Below are positions 6,963 to 14,305 of a DNA stretch of 27,760 nucleotides, piece after piece. Source of the stretch: KLAP211 sp964650085 (GTDB lineage: Bacteria > Patescibacteriota > Dojkabacteria > J137); assembly GCA_964650085.1 (NCBI GenBank), contig CAZYSE010000012.1:1-27760 (forward strand), written 5' to 3'. Each line of letters begins with the position of its first letter. The first letter of the stretch is position 1. The notes below the pieces were generated by a model. That model did not search any database and was not told the origin of the DNA. It was given only the letters and a program-made list of their open reading frames with translations. Both the position numbers and the translations under genes were made by a program.

Positions 6963-9177
6963 AGACTCTATCCTTATTTCTTTTTCTTAAATAGTTTCGC
7001 GCACTACCAAAAACTACAACTGCTGCGATAGGCAATCCTAAAGCGCTAATAAACAGTGTGCTTATTTGAGACTCATCTGGAGTAAACCGCACAACTTGCC
7101 TTATTTTTGCACGTAAATCAGAAAGGCTCTGTTCCTTACTTAACCATTCTAAAGAATTAATTAAGAATGTAAATACGAGTTGATCTTGACCGTCTCTTTG
7201 TACTAATGAATTAACAACATCGTCTGAGAATACATCGGAATCCCCCACTACAATTGCTCTTGATTCACCTTTTTCTAATGAAGCTGCTATAGTCAAAACT
7301 CCATCGTTCTCTCGTGCTGAATACATTCTTTGCAGAGAAAAATCTAAAGTATCTTTGTCTTCGACATTTGCTTGATTTGAGGTTACATATAGAGGTGAAA
7401 CAGTAACACCTTCTGCGCTACCGATAGTTAGAGGGTTTGCCCAAAGAATTGGCAAGCTCTGAGCTCCTTTTGTAATGACATCATTCAAATCTGCTCTAGA
7501 TGGAAGAATCCAGAATGGGTAATCTACTGGTACTTGGAATAATCCGTTGTTAATAGGTACTACGTTATTTTGTAATAAATCGTATGCAATTTCGTTCTTA
7601 TTTACTTCGACTCCATATTCTGAGAAAAAGTCTGCTAACGTAAACTCAATCTCAATTCCGCCTGTTTCTGCGGTTGGGTTAACTTCTAAAGTGTCTTGTA
7701 ATAATAGAATTGAACCTCCGTTTTCAAAGAAGGTCTTTAAAGTTGCTACAACATTATCTTCCAGTTGTTGGTTAACACCAGGAATAATTAAAACTTTAAT
7801 GTCTTCTGGTATAGTTAAGTTTCCTTCCTGCACACCAATTTCTTGAAAATCAAAAAGCATTCCAATTTCAGAATTTGCGATTGTATATGTTGTATCTAGT
7901 GAATGTTTAGTACCAGTTGCTAGTACTCCAATTTTTAGCTTTGCAAGACCTGCAAGCTCTTTAATTCGAGTTGTTATTTGATATTCTAAATCATCAGTAG
8001 ATGCTCTTAAGTTGATTGGTCTTTTTTCCCCTTCGTATTCAATTACTATTCCAAAATGCCCAACAATACTTTGTGATGAATCTTCTGAATCAATCTGAAA
8101 TAAGATTTCTTGTAGTCCAGCTGCGGATGCCTCTGCTCTACTGTCTTCTGATGCTGTTGTATTTATTCTCTCGTATCTTACTTTTCCCGGTAAGAATCTG
8201 GAATAATCGGTTAGTAAATCGTTTATGCTTTTTTGTGTAGATTGTAATTCCCCTGGAAGATTTCCAGAAGTATAGAATTTAATATCAACTTCTTTTTCGA
8301 CTTGCCCTACAATATTTCTTGTTGCCTCTGAGAGTGAATATCGTTGATCGGCTGTAAGATCTAATCTTAAGTACACATTCTGGAACAAGAACATAATACC
8401 TAGAGCTAAAACAATTGTGAGACCTAAGTTTAAGTATATCGTTTTGAAGTTCTGACTCTTTTTTGCTACTACCTCAGATTTTATTCCCCAATGAGCGAGA
8501 ACAAAGAATATTAGAATAAATCCAACAAAGAAACTTATGTCTTTGATGTCAAAAACTCCGTTAGATAAACTCTGATAATGAAACAGTACACTAAAACTTT
8601 GAAATAGATCTTGAGCAAAGCCTGGAACTACATTCAAAAAATCAGTGCCTCCTAAAATTAAAAGCAGACTTAAAATCAAAGTTACCAAAAAAGATGGAAT
8701 CTCTGAATTAAAGAAAGTAGAAACCCACATACCTAAAGCTAGCAATGCCGATGCAAAGAACATTATTCCTACGTACTGAGCAAAAACTTGACCGATGTCT
8801 AAGGGAACAATAAGCCCTACTGTTAATACAAATGGAAGTGTTAAAGCAAGTAAAACGCTAATTAATCCCAGATACGCTGTGAACTTACCTAAAATTATGT
8901 CTCGGACTTTTACAGGCGTTGTTAGCAAGTATTCATATGTCCCCGTTCCCTTCTCCTTTGCAAATGCACCCATCGTGATTGTGGGAATTATGAATGTCAT
9001 TGTTATCGCGATGGCTGTGAAAAGTTGTGTTGTATCTGCTGTTCCGAATTTTAAGTATTGAAAAGCGAAGAATAGGATTATAAAAGATACTAAAAAGAAA
9101 ACGGAAGAAACAACATAGAATGTTGGTGTATTAAGAAAAACCTTTGCTTCTTTTTTTGCTATGCTTAAAAATTTCAT
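6952..9177 (-). CDS. ABC-2 permease fused to a GldG-like domain
   Basis: This gene encodes 741 residues. Residues 1 to about 235 form an ABC-2 type permease with six helices, like GldF (opening MKFLSIAKKEAKVFLNTPTFYVVSSVFFLV). A further helix near 250-268 leads into a large extracytoplasmic GldG/ABC_transp_aux-like domain (about 270-690, starting RLDLTADQRYSLSEATRNIV). A last helix lies near 705-725. In Bacteroidetes GldF and GldG are separate proteins of the gliding/type IX system; fused forms occur in other phyla as ABC exporters of unknown substrate. The preceding gene (ATPase) overlaps by four bases (ATGA), and murG overlaps downstream. The ATPase plus this fusion would make a complete transporter. 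The substrate is unknown; export of an envelope component is an inference from the murG linkage. Confidence 0.85.
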   Translation of the reverse strand: MKFLSIAKKEAKVFLNTPTFYVVSSVFFLVSFIILFFAFQYLKFGTADTTQLFTAIAITMTFIIPTITMGAFAKEKGTGTYEYLLTTPVKVRDIILGKFTAYLGLISVLLALTLPFVLTVGLIVPLDIGQVFAQYVGIMFFASALLALGMWVSTFFNSEIPSFLVTLILSLLLILGGTDFLNVVPGFAQDLFQSFSVLFHYQSLSNGVFDIKDISFFVGFILIFFVLAHWGIKSEVVAKKSQNFKTIYLNLGLTIVLALGIMFLFQNVYLRLDLTADQRYSLSEATRNIVGQVEKEVDIKFYTSGNLPGELQSTQKSINDLLTDYSRFLPGKVRYERINTTASEDSRAEASAAGLQEILFQIDSEDSSQSIVGHFGIVIEYEGEKRPINLRASTDDLEYQITTRIKELAGLAKLKIGVLATGTKHSLDTTYTIANSEIGMLFDFQEIGVQEGNLTIPEDIKVLIIPGVNQQLEDNVVATLKTFFENGGSILLLQDTLEVNPTAETGGIEIEFTLADFFSEYGVEVNKNEIAYDLLQNNVVPINNGLFQVPVDYPFWILPSRADLNDVITKGAQSLPILWANPLTIGSAEGVTVSPLYVTSNQANVEDKDTLDFSLQRMYSARENDGVLTIAASLEKGESRAIVVGDSDVFSDDVVNSLVQRDGQDQLVFTFLINSLEWLSKEQSLSDLRAKIRQVVRFTPDESQISTLFISALGLPIAAVVVFGSARNYLRKRNKDRVYEG

Positions 9178-10079
9178 TCCTTTAATTTAATGAATAGTTC
9201 TTCTAAATTAGTATTTATTGGATGCATGTTTACTACATTCAAACTGTTTTCTCTTAATATTTTGTTTATTTTTTTTATTTCCTCATCGCTGTTGTTACTT
9301 AAAATCAACTCAATTTTTGCACCTTGTGTTGTTTCTTCGATTTTTGGTTCAAAACCTTCAAAAATACTTGTATTTACATTGCTTTCTAATACATGAATTT
9401 GGTATTTTGCTGAATTCTCTTTTAAAGACTGAATCGATCCATCAGCAATAATCTTTCCTTTGTTAATCAAAATGATTTTTGTGCACAGAGCTTCCACCTC
9501 TTGTAGAACATGAGTACTTACCAGAACTAAACTATCCTGAGCTAGCGACTTTATTAAATTTCTAATTTCATTTCTTTGCAACGGATCTAATCCTTCAGTT
9601 GGTTCATCTAGAATAATGATTTTCGGTTTGCCGATAATCGCGATTGCTATGCCTAATCGTTGTTTGTATCCTTTAGAAAGTTCTGAGACTCTTTTATAAT
9701 AAACCTCACCAATTCCTGTTGATTTAACTACCCTATCTATTTCTGATTTTCGCAGCTCTGATGAAGATACACCTTTTAGATCTAGTGCTGTGTTTATGCT
9801 GTCTTGAACTGTAAGTTCTTTGTAAAGCGGATTACTTTCAGGCATGAATCCAACATTGCTTTTGTAGTCTTCGAAGTTTTCGTAGATTGATTTACCTTCG
9901 AATTCAACTTTTCCTTCTTCAGCAAAAAAGTATCCAGCCAAAACTCGCATTGTTGTTGTCTTTCCAGCTCCATTTGGACCTAGAAGACCAACGACTTCTC
10001 CTTTATGAAGTTCAAAGCTGAGTTCGCTCAAGATTACCTTGTCTCCTAAATATTTTGTGACTTTTTCAAGTTTAAGCAT
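9174..10079 (-). CDS. ABC transporter ATP-binding protein (GldA/CcmA-like)
   Basis: This gene encodes a 301-residue nucleotide-binding subunit. It shows Walker A GPNGAGKTT (residues 34-42), a Q-loop region near VGFMPESNPLY, the signature ELSKGYKQRLGIA (about 131-143), Walker B IIILDEPTEGLDP, and the H-loop in VLVSTHVLQEVEALC. The C-terminal ~80 residues form the extra domain seen in ABC-2 drug/polysaccharide/gliding exporters. It powers the permease-GldG fusion encoded next, whose start overlaps this stop codon as ATGA. ATG at 10079 is two bases after the stop of the YhaM-like gene, so translation is probably coupled. Family assignment is firm; the substrate is unknown. Confidence 0.93.
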   Translation of the reverse strand: MLKLEKVTKYLGDKVILSELSFELHKGEVVGLLGPNGAGKTTTMRVLAGYFFAEEGKVEFEGKSIYENFEDYKSNVGFMPESNPLYKELTVQDSINTALDLKGVSSSELRKSEIDRVVKSTGIGEVYYKRVSELSKGYKQRLGIAIAIIGKPKIIILDEPTEGLDPLQRNEIRNLIKSLAQDSLVLVSTHVLQEVEALCTKIILINKGKIIADGSIQSLKENSAKYQIHVLESNVNTSIFEGFEPKIEETTQGAKIELILSNNSDEEIKKINKILRENSLNVVNMHPINTNLEELFIKLKE

Positions 10080-10081
10080 GC

Positions 10082-11113
10082 TTAAAATAACTGTGGTTCA
10101 TCTAATGCTGGAACTTCAGGTTCTGCTGTTTTAGTTTCTTTAGTATCGTCATCTTGCTTTTTGATTGATGCAGCTTTCCATAATCTTACGCCACCTAACC
10201 ATTTATTATATTCAGAGAACTCCTCTCCTTCGATAATTCGGGTTGTAGCAGAGTCTGCTGTTCTAGCTTTGGCAGAAAGATTATCGATATTAGTTAAAGC
10301 AAGTGCTTCGGTGGTTGCTGGTAAAACTGGACTTCCAAACTCGTGCGTCCCGTGATGCGAGAGTATTAGGTGACAAATGTGTTCATAAACATCTTTATCA
10401 AGTTTATCTGCTGCAAATTTAGTGAATATGAGAACTCCTAAGTTTATATGTCCAATCAAACTTCCCGTTGTTGAATACTTTACACCTATTCCTGAGTAAT
10501 CGAACTCCTGTGTTTTTCCAAGATCGTGAAGAACAATTCCAGCGGTTAAAATGTCGTAGTTAATGGTTGGATAGAATCTTCTTAATGATTTTGAGATTTC
10601 AATCATCTCCAAAATATGTTGCAATAACCCGGATCTAAATTCATGGTGAACAGTTTTACTTGCTGGAAGATACTTAAGTGTTTCGGAAATTGATTCGTCA
10701 TTTACTATTGCTAGAACAACTTTTCTTAAATCTTTATCTTTTATCGTATTAATTTCTGTAATCAATTCCTCGAACATCTCTTCTGCAGGAATTACACTGC
10801 TTTCCAGAAAGTTATCCAGATTGGATTCATCAGAAATTCTTGCGTCTGTAACGTTAAGTTGAAACACTCCTTTGAATTCATCAACTTTACTGCTGATAGT
10901 AAGTAAATTTCCAGGAGTAAAAATATTCTTATCTAGGAAACTTAGTTTATCAGACCAAACCTTTCCGTCAATTCGTCCTGTATTATCTACTAAAGTTATT
11001 TTTAAATATTCCGCACCATTTTTATCTAAAGCTTTGTCTGATTCTAAAACTAAAAAGTCCTCGTCGAAAATTGAATCACCTTTTTTAAGATCTTTTACAA
11101 AAATATTTTTCAT
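10082..11113 (-). CDS. yhaM: YhaM-like 3'-5' exoribonuclease (OB fold + HD domain)
   Basis: This gene encodes 343 residues. The N-terminal ~90 form an OB-fold nucleic-acid-binding domain (YLKITLVDNTGRIDGKVWSDKL). It is followed by a metal-dependent HD domain with VHHEFRSGLLQHILEMIEIS, the diagnostic GIVLHDLGKTQEF, and downstream histidines in GHINLGV and LILSHHGTHEFGSP. This is the order and size of Bacillus YhaM/Cbf1, which trims RNA (and ssDNA) 3' ends. The C-terminus ends in a charged, probably disordered tail. It lies 7 nt after the small membrane gene and 2 nt before the ABC ATPase gene. Its presence in an ABC/murG operon is not explained by a shared pathway and may reflect only genome compaction. 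Confidence 0.88.
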   Translation of the reverse strand: MKNIFVKDLKKGDSIFDEDFLVLESDKALDKNGAEYLKITLVDNTGRIDGKVWSDKLSFLDKNIFTPGNLLTISSKVDEFKGVFQLNVTDARISDESNLDNFLESSVIPAEEMFEELITEINTIKDKDLRKVVLAIVNDESISETLKYLPASKTVHHEFRSGLLQHILEMIEISKSLRRFYPTINYDILTAGIVLHDLGKTQEFDYSGIGVKYSTTGSLIGHINLGVLIFTKFAADKLDKDVYEHICHLILSHHGTHEFGSPVLPATTEALALTNIDNLSAKARTADSATTRIIEGEEFSEYNKWLGGVRLWKAASIKKQDDDTKETKTAEPEVPALDEPQLF

Positions 11114-11120
11114 TTTGGAA

Positions 11121-11393
11121 TTATCTTATGTATATAAAATAGTATAACCAGTATAGCACTACTGTAACTATTTCGAACACAATGGAGAAGATTTGAACGA
11201 TAACTCTACCACCTCTTAAAACTAATGCATTTCCAAAAATTTTAAAGATTTGCCAAAGGATAGAAAAAATATTTACAACAGTTAATGCTATCGCAACTCC
11301 GAGGAACGCACCATGAAGTCCAATTGCTGTTTGAGACAACAAGTAAATTGCAGCTATAGGTATTCCAAAGTTTCTAAGTATTAGTCCAAACAC
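11121..11393 (-). CDS. Small membrane protein (90 aa), first gene of the operon
   Basis: This gene encodes a 90-residue, strongly hydrophobic protein with about three membrane helices (near 4-20, 25-48 and 63-88). The start is GTG at 11393, since no ATG is in frame nearby. It ends 7 nt before the YhaM-like gene, so it should be co-transcribed with it. I do not recognise the family. The N-terminal part resembles a C-terminal helix pair of MATE-type transporters (GIPIAAIYLLSQTAIGLHGAFLGVAIAL), but the match is too short to call it a fragment. The function is unknown. Confidence 0.6.
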   Translation of the reverse strand: MFGLILRNFGIPIAAIYLLSQTAIGLHGAFLGVAIALTVVNIFSILWQIFKIFGNALVLRGGRVIVQIFSIVFEIVTVVLYWLYYFIYIR

Positions 11394-11398
11394 AATAA

Positions 11399-11468
11399 AA
11401 AGGCTAAAAGCTAAAAGGTTAAAAGGCTGAAATTATTATCTTAATCTTCACCTTATCCTTAACCTTTT
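11399..11468. repeat. Heptamer/hexamer array with 10-bp inverted ends
   Basis: The right part (11399-11419) has AAAGGCT, AAAAGCT, AAAAGGT. The left part (11439-11468) has 6-nt units TCTTAA, TCTTCA, CCTTAT, CCTTAA, CCTTTT. AAAAGGTTAA (11413-11422) and TTAACCTTTT (11459-11468) are a perfect inverted pair. On the minus strand it lies directly upstream of the five-gene operon. Confidence 0.6.
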
Positions 11469-11492
11469 ATTAGTATACATTGGTGTACGTTA

Positions 11493-11527
11493 GGTGAAAA
11501 GTCGAAAGTTAGAGGTTTTGAGATTCA
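11493..11527. repeat. Weak heptamer array
   Basis: The units are GGTGAAA, AGTCGAA, AGTTAGA, GGTTTTG, AGATTCA. AGTTAGA also occurs (reverse strand) in the 5068-5102 array. This is the most degenerate member and lies just before the stop of the AAA ATPase gene. Confidence 0.4.
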
Positions 11528-11531
11528 CCAA

Positions 11532-12266
11532 CTATTGCAGTAATTCCTTCAGCATTTTGTCTTTATTATTCAGAAAATACCGAGTTAGTTGGTAATTATT
11601 AGTGTCTTCATAATTCACTTTTTGAATTGAAGTCGTATCTATCTGATAAATGTCGGCCTCGGGATAACCTAGAATTATGGGCGAATGGGTGGCAATTATA
11701 AATTGAGAATTCTTTTTTATAAGTTCGTTCATTAAAACTATAAATTTAAGTTGGTTATTTGGTGATAAAGCTGCCTCAGGCTCGTCTAGTATATATAACC
11801 CGTTTCCTTTAAATCTATTTTGCATTAAAGAAATAAAAGACTCACCATGTGATTGTTGATGAAGAGATTTGCTTCCGTATACTGAATTACCTGCATAGCC
11901 CAAGTTTTCTACTTCTGTGGATACATTATAGAAGGTCTCTGCTCGTAGAAAGAATCCATCTTTCGGAAGAGTCAAACCTTTTGTGACTTCTAGACTCTTG
12001 TGTAAATCCGAATGCGTCTCTTTAGTTGAAAAATTGAAATTTTTAGACCCGCCTTCTGCATTGAATCCCATTACCACCGCTATAGCTTCTAGCAAAGTTG
12101 ATTTACCCGATCCATTTTCTCCCACAAAAAATGTAACCTTTGGATTAAATGTTAACTTTTGAAAGTTTTTTACTAATGGTAAATTATATGGATACTCATC
12201 GCCTAAGTTCTCGGAGCGAATTGAAACATCAGCTAAGAAATGAGAAGACTCAATTAATTTTGTCAT
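11532..12266 (-). CDS. AAA family ATPase (RecF/SMC-like P-loop)
   Basis: This gene encodes 244 residues from ATG at 12266. An upstream GTG at 12281 would add five, but a TGATAAAAT -10 element lies between the two, so ATG is preferred. The ABC-type AAA ATPase core shows Walker A GENGSGKSTLLE, an S/Q-rich signature region (HQQSHGESFISLMQNRF), Walker B LYILDEPEAALSP, and IIATHSPIIL with the H-loop histidine. Such compact single-domain ATPases are common; some belong to defence or repair systems with a nuclease partner, but no nuclease gene is adjacent. It is divergent from the permease operon (12498), with a structured repeat between. The exact role is unknown. Confidence 0.85.
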   Translation of the reverse strand: MTKLIESSHFLADVSIRSENLGDEYPYNLPLVKNFQKLTFNPKVTFFVGENGSGKSTLLEAIAVVMGFNAEGGSKNFNFSTKETHSDLHKSLEVTKGLTLPKDGFFLRAETFYNVSTEVENLGYAGNSVYGSKSLHQQSHGESFISLMQNRFKGNGLYILDEPEAALSPNNQLKFIVLMNELIKKNSQFIIATHSPIILGYPEADIYQIDTTSIQKVNYEDTNNYQLTRYFLNNKDKMLKELLQ

Positions 12267-12271
12267 CCACA

Positions 12272-12280
12272 ATTTTATCA
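12272..12280 (-). promoter_or_regulatory. Extended -10 (TGATAAAAT), leaderless start of the AAA ATPase gene
   Basis: On the minus strand TG-A-TAAAAT ends five bases before ATG (12266). Transcription would begin at or next to the start codon. The same nine bases precede the divergent permease gene. Confidence 0.55.
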
Positions 12281-12321
12281 CAAGCTAACCAGGGGAATTC
12301 AACTTTAAATAAAATGATATG

Positions 12322-12476
12322 CAGGTTTCCTGCATAAGTGCGTCGTCGCCCTGCTACGTCATCCTTACCTGCCTGACTTCAGGCACGGCGGAAGTGAGGA
12401 TCTCGACCTGAAACGTTTACGTAAAATAGATGCTCGCTTCGTCCCAAAGGGACCACTTCGTGGCAAGCATGACGTT
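12322..12476 (+). repeat. Structured repeat L1 (three hairpins, CGTCAT family)
   Basis: In order: CAGG-TTT-CCTG (12322-12332, 8 bp with flanks); a hairpin framed CGTCATCCTTAC...GTGAGGATCT (12357-12403) with an inner TGCCTGA/TCAGGCA stem; a spacer with AAACGTTTACG; and a reverse hairpin AGATGCTCGC...GCAAGCATGACG (12428-12474). The element at 25859-25991 on the minus strand has the same blocks in the same order with different loops. It occupies most of the gap between two divergent genes. Confidence 0.8.
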
Positions 12477-12482
12477 ACTTCA

Positions 12483-12491
12483 TGATAAAAT
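12483..12491 (+). promoter_or_regulatory. Extended -10 (TGATAAAAT), leaderless start of the permease operon
   Basis: TG-A-TAAAAT ends six bases before ATG 12498. No -35 is visible, as expected with an extended -10. The mRNA would be leaderless or nearly so. Confidence 0.6.
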
Positions 12492-12497
12492 ATACCA

Positions 12498-13508
12498 ATG
12501 CAAATTCAGTCCAACTGGAAAATTAAAACCCTGTTCCTCTCATTAATCGTAGGGTTTTTAGCGTATAGACTTTTGAACGTTGAGGGCTTTTTCACTTTCG
12601 ATACAAATGGAATTCAAATCGGATATAGAATTAATGATTTAATTACTACATTCCGAAGTATTCTGATCCAATCGTTTCCTTTTCTGGTAATTGGATCACT
12701 TGTCTCTGCAATTGTTGCTGTTTTTATAAAGGAAGAATGGCTTCTGAGCATTATTCCCAAAAATCGTTTCCTATCACATTTAATGGTTTCTTTTCTGGGA
12801 TTCTTAATGCCTGTTTGCGAGTGTGGAAATGTTCCTGTAGCCAGACGATTCATGCTGCAAGGGTTTAAGGTTTCGCATGCTGTTACCTTTTTGATGTCGG
12901 CTCCTATTATTAATCCAATTACGTTGTGGAGTACTTATGAGGCTTTTAGAGGTGTTTATCAGAATGATGTTTTGTTGTGGTCTAGAATTGCTTCTGGTCT
13001 GATTATTGCTAATGTTTTAGGATTGATTATCAGTTATAAAAAGAATCAGTTTAGTCTTTTAACAGAAAAATTTTACAAAGAAGTGTGTGAACATAAAGAG
13101 GAAGTTAAGAAGGAAAAGTTTCAGAATTTCCTAGGTACTTTTTCTAAAGAATTTACAACTGTCGCGACAGCTTTGATTATTGGATCTGCTATTGCAACAC
13201 TTTTTCAATTGTTACCTCGAGAATTTATTCTTGCTGTTGGACAAAGCCCAATAATTTCGATTCTTGCTATGATATTGTATTCCTTCATAATTTCGGTTTG
13301 TTCGAATGTAGATTCATTCTTGGTTATTAGATACACTTCAACGTTTAGTGTTGGGTCTATCGCGTCATACTTAACATTTGGACCATTGATCGATATTAAG
13401 ATGCTAACGATGTTGCGTTCATCGTTTAAAGTAAAAACGTTGATATTCTTTACTGTGTTTGTTCTACTTTCATCAATAATTACTGGTTTATTAGTAAACT
13501 TATTATGA
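12498..13508 (+). CDS. UPF0718 (DUF318) family permease
   Basis: This gene encodes a 336-residue inner-membrane protein with about eight helices. It has the hallmark MPVCECGNVPVARR block (residues 104-117, Cys107/Cys109) and a second half-repeat around YSFIISVCSNVDSFLVIRY. The N-terminal half also contains SAPIINPITLWSTY. The family includes the organoarsenical efflux permease ArsP and B. subtilis YcgR; most members have no proven substrate. The cysteines suggest a thiophilic metal or metalloid ligand (inference). The next gene encodes its usual partner, a TIGR03943/DUF1980 protein, and overlaps the stop as ATGA. The start is ATG at 12498 directly after an extended -10 box. Confidence 0.88.
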   Translation: MQIQSNWKIKTLFLSLIVGFLAYRLLNVEGFFTFDTNGIQIGYRINDLITTFRSILIQSFPFLVIGSLVSAIVAVFIKEEWLLSIIPKNRFLSHLMVSFLGFLMPVCECGNVPVARRFMLQGFKVSHAVTFLMSAPIINPITLWSTYEAFRGVYQNDVLLWSRIASGLIIANVLGLIISYKKNQFSLLTEKFYKEVCEHKEEVKKEKFQNFLGTFSKEFTTVATALIIGSAIATLFQLLPREFILAVGQSPIISILAMILYSFIISVCSNVDSFLVIRYTSTFSVGSIASYLTFGPLIDIKMLTMLRSSFKVKTLIFFTVFVLLSSIITGLLVNLL

Positions 13509-14305
13509 TTTTTGGATTCGTATTCTCAACAATGTTTGGTGGCTGGATTCTTTTTGCTCATTTTGTGCAACGCAATCTTACTATCTATACATCAGACAGA
13601 TATTACACACTAATATTGGCCGCGGGATTTGCAGCTTTATTTTTCGGGATTGCTGGGTTAATACTGAACAGAAAAAAGTTTTCTGAATCAGATTCTTATT
13701 CTCTAACATTCTTTTTGACAATTGTTGGCGGACTCCTATTTTCTCCTATCCTGCTCATCTTTTCGATATTTTTATTATTAGCCCCTCAATTTAAATTCAA
13801 CTTGAATCTAAACATGCTATTCATTGCAGTTATTCTGACTAGTGTGATTTTCCCAACAAAGGGAATTTCTTCGGCATTAGCAGAGGATCGTGCTGATGAA
13901 ATAAATACAGTTAATGTTCAATCAGGGGCTCAGATTGTAAATAATTTTGCGACGTCTACTGATAAATACGGAATCGGTGATTGGATAGCATCGATGTCCT
14001 ATAATCCAGATCCTCAGTTCTATATTGGAAAAACTGTAAGTGTGGATGGGTTTGTATTTAGATCCGCTGCCATGGATAATACTCAATTTTACATTGCCAG
14101 ATACACTATTAGATGTTGTGTTGCAGACGCTGCTCCTTCGGGTTTAAAAGTTAATTTTGAGTTAGGTGAGGAATTCGCCGTTGGTGATTGGGTGAATGTG
14201 AAGGGGAAGTTTGATATTGATGATTCCCAAGGATTTGAAGAAGTAGTAATTATTCCGGACGAGATTGTAGAAATTCCTGTTCCAGAAAAACAATATATTT
14301 TCTAA
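13505..14305 (+). CDS. TIGR03943/DUF1980 partner subunit of the UPF0718 permease
   Basis: This gene encodes 266 residues. Four membrane helices fill the first ~120 residues. An extracytoplasmic OB-like domain follows (about 150-262) with the diagnostic FYIARYTIRCCVADAAPSGL and the final strand block FAVGDWVNVKGKFDI. B. subtilis YcgQ is the standard example, encoded beside the permease YcgR. It starts within the permease stop (ATGA), and its own stop shares one base with the next start (TAATG), so the three genes are translationally coupled. The paired cysteines in IRCCVADA may bind the transported ligand (inference). The family call is strong; the substrate is not known from sequence. Confidence 0.88.
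   Translation: MIFGFVFSTMFGGWILFAHFVQRNLTIYTSDRYYTLILAAGFAALFFGIAGLILNRKKFSESDSYSLTFFLTIVGGLLFSPILLIFSIFLLLAPQFKFNLNLNMLFIAVILTSVIFPTKGISSALAEDRADEINTVNVQSGAQIVNNFATSTDKYGIGDWIASMSYNPDPQFYIGKTVSVDGFVFRSAAMDNTQFYIARYTIRCCVADAAPSGLKVNFELGEEFAVGDWVNVKGKFDIDDSQGFEEVVIIPDEIVEIPVPEKQYIF

Noticed and set aside
11532..12266. AAA ATPase as part of an anti-phage defence system
   Set aside because: No nuclease, toxin or other effector gene is next to it; the ATPase alone is too general.
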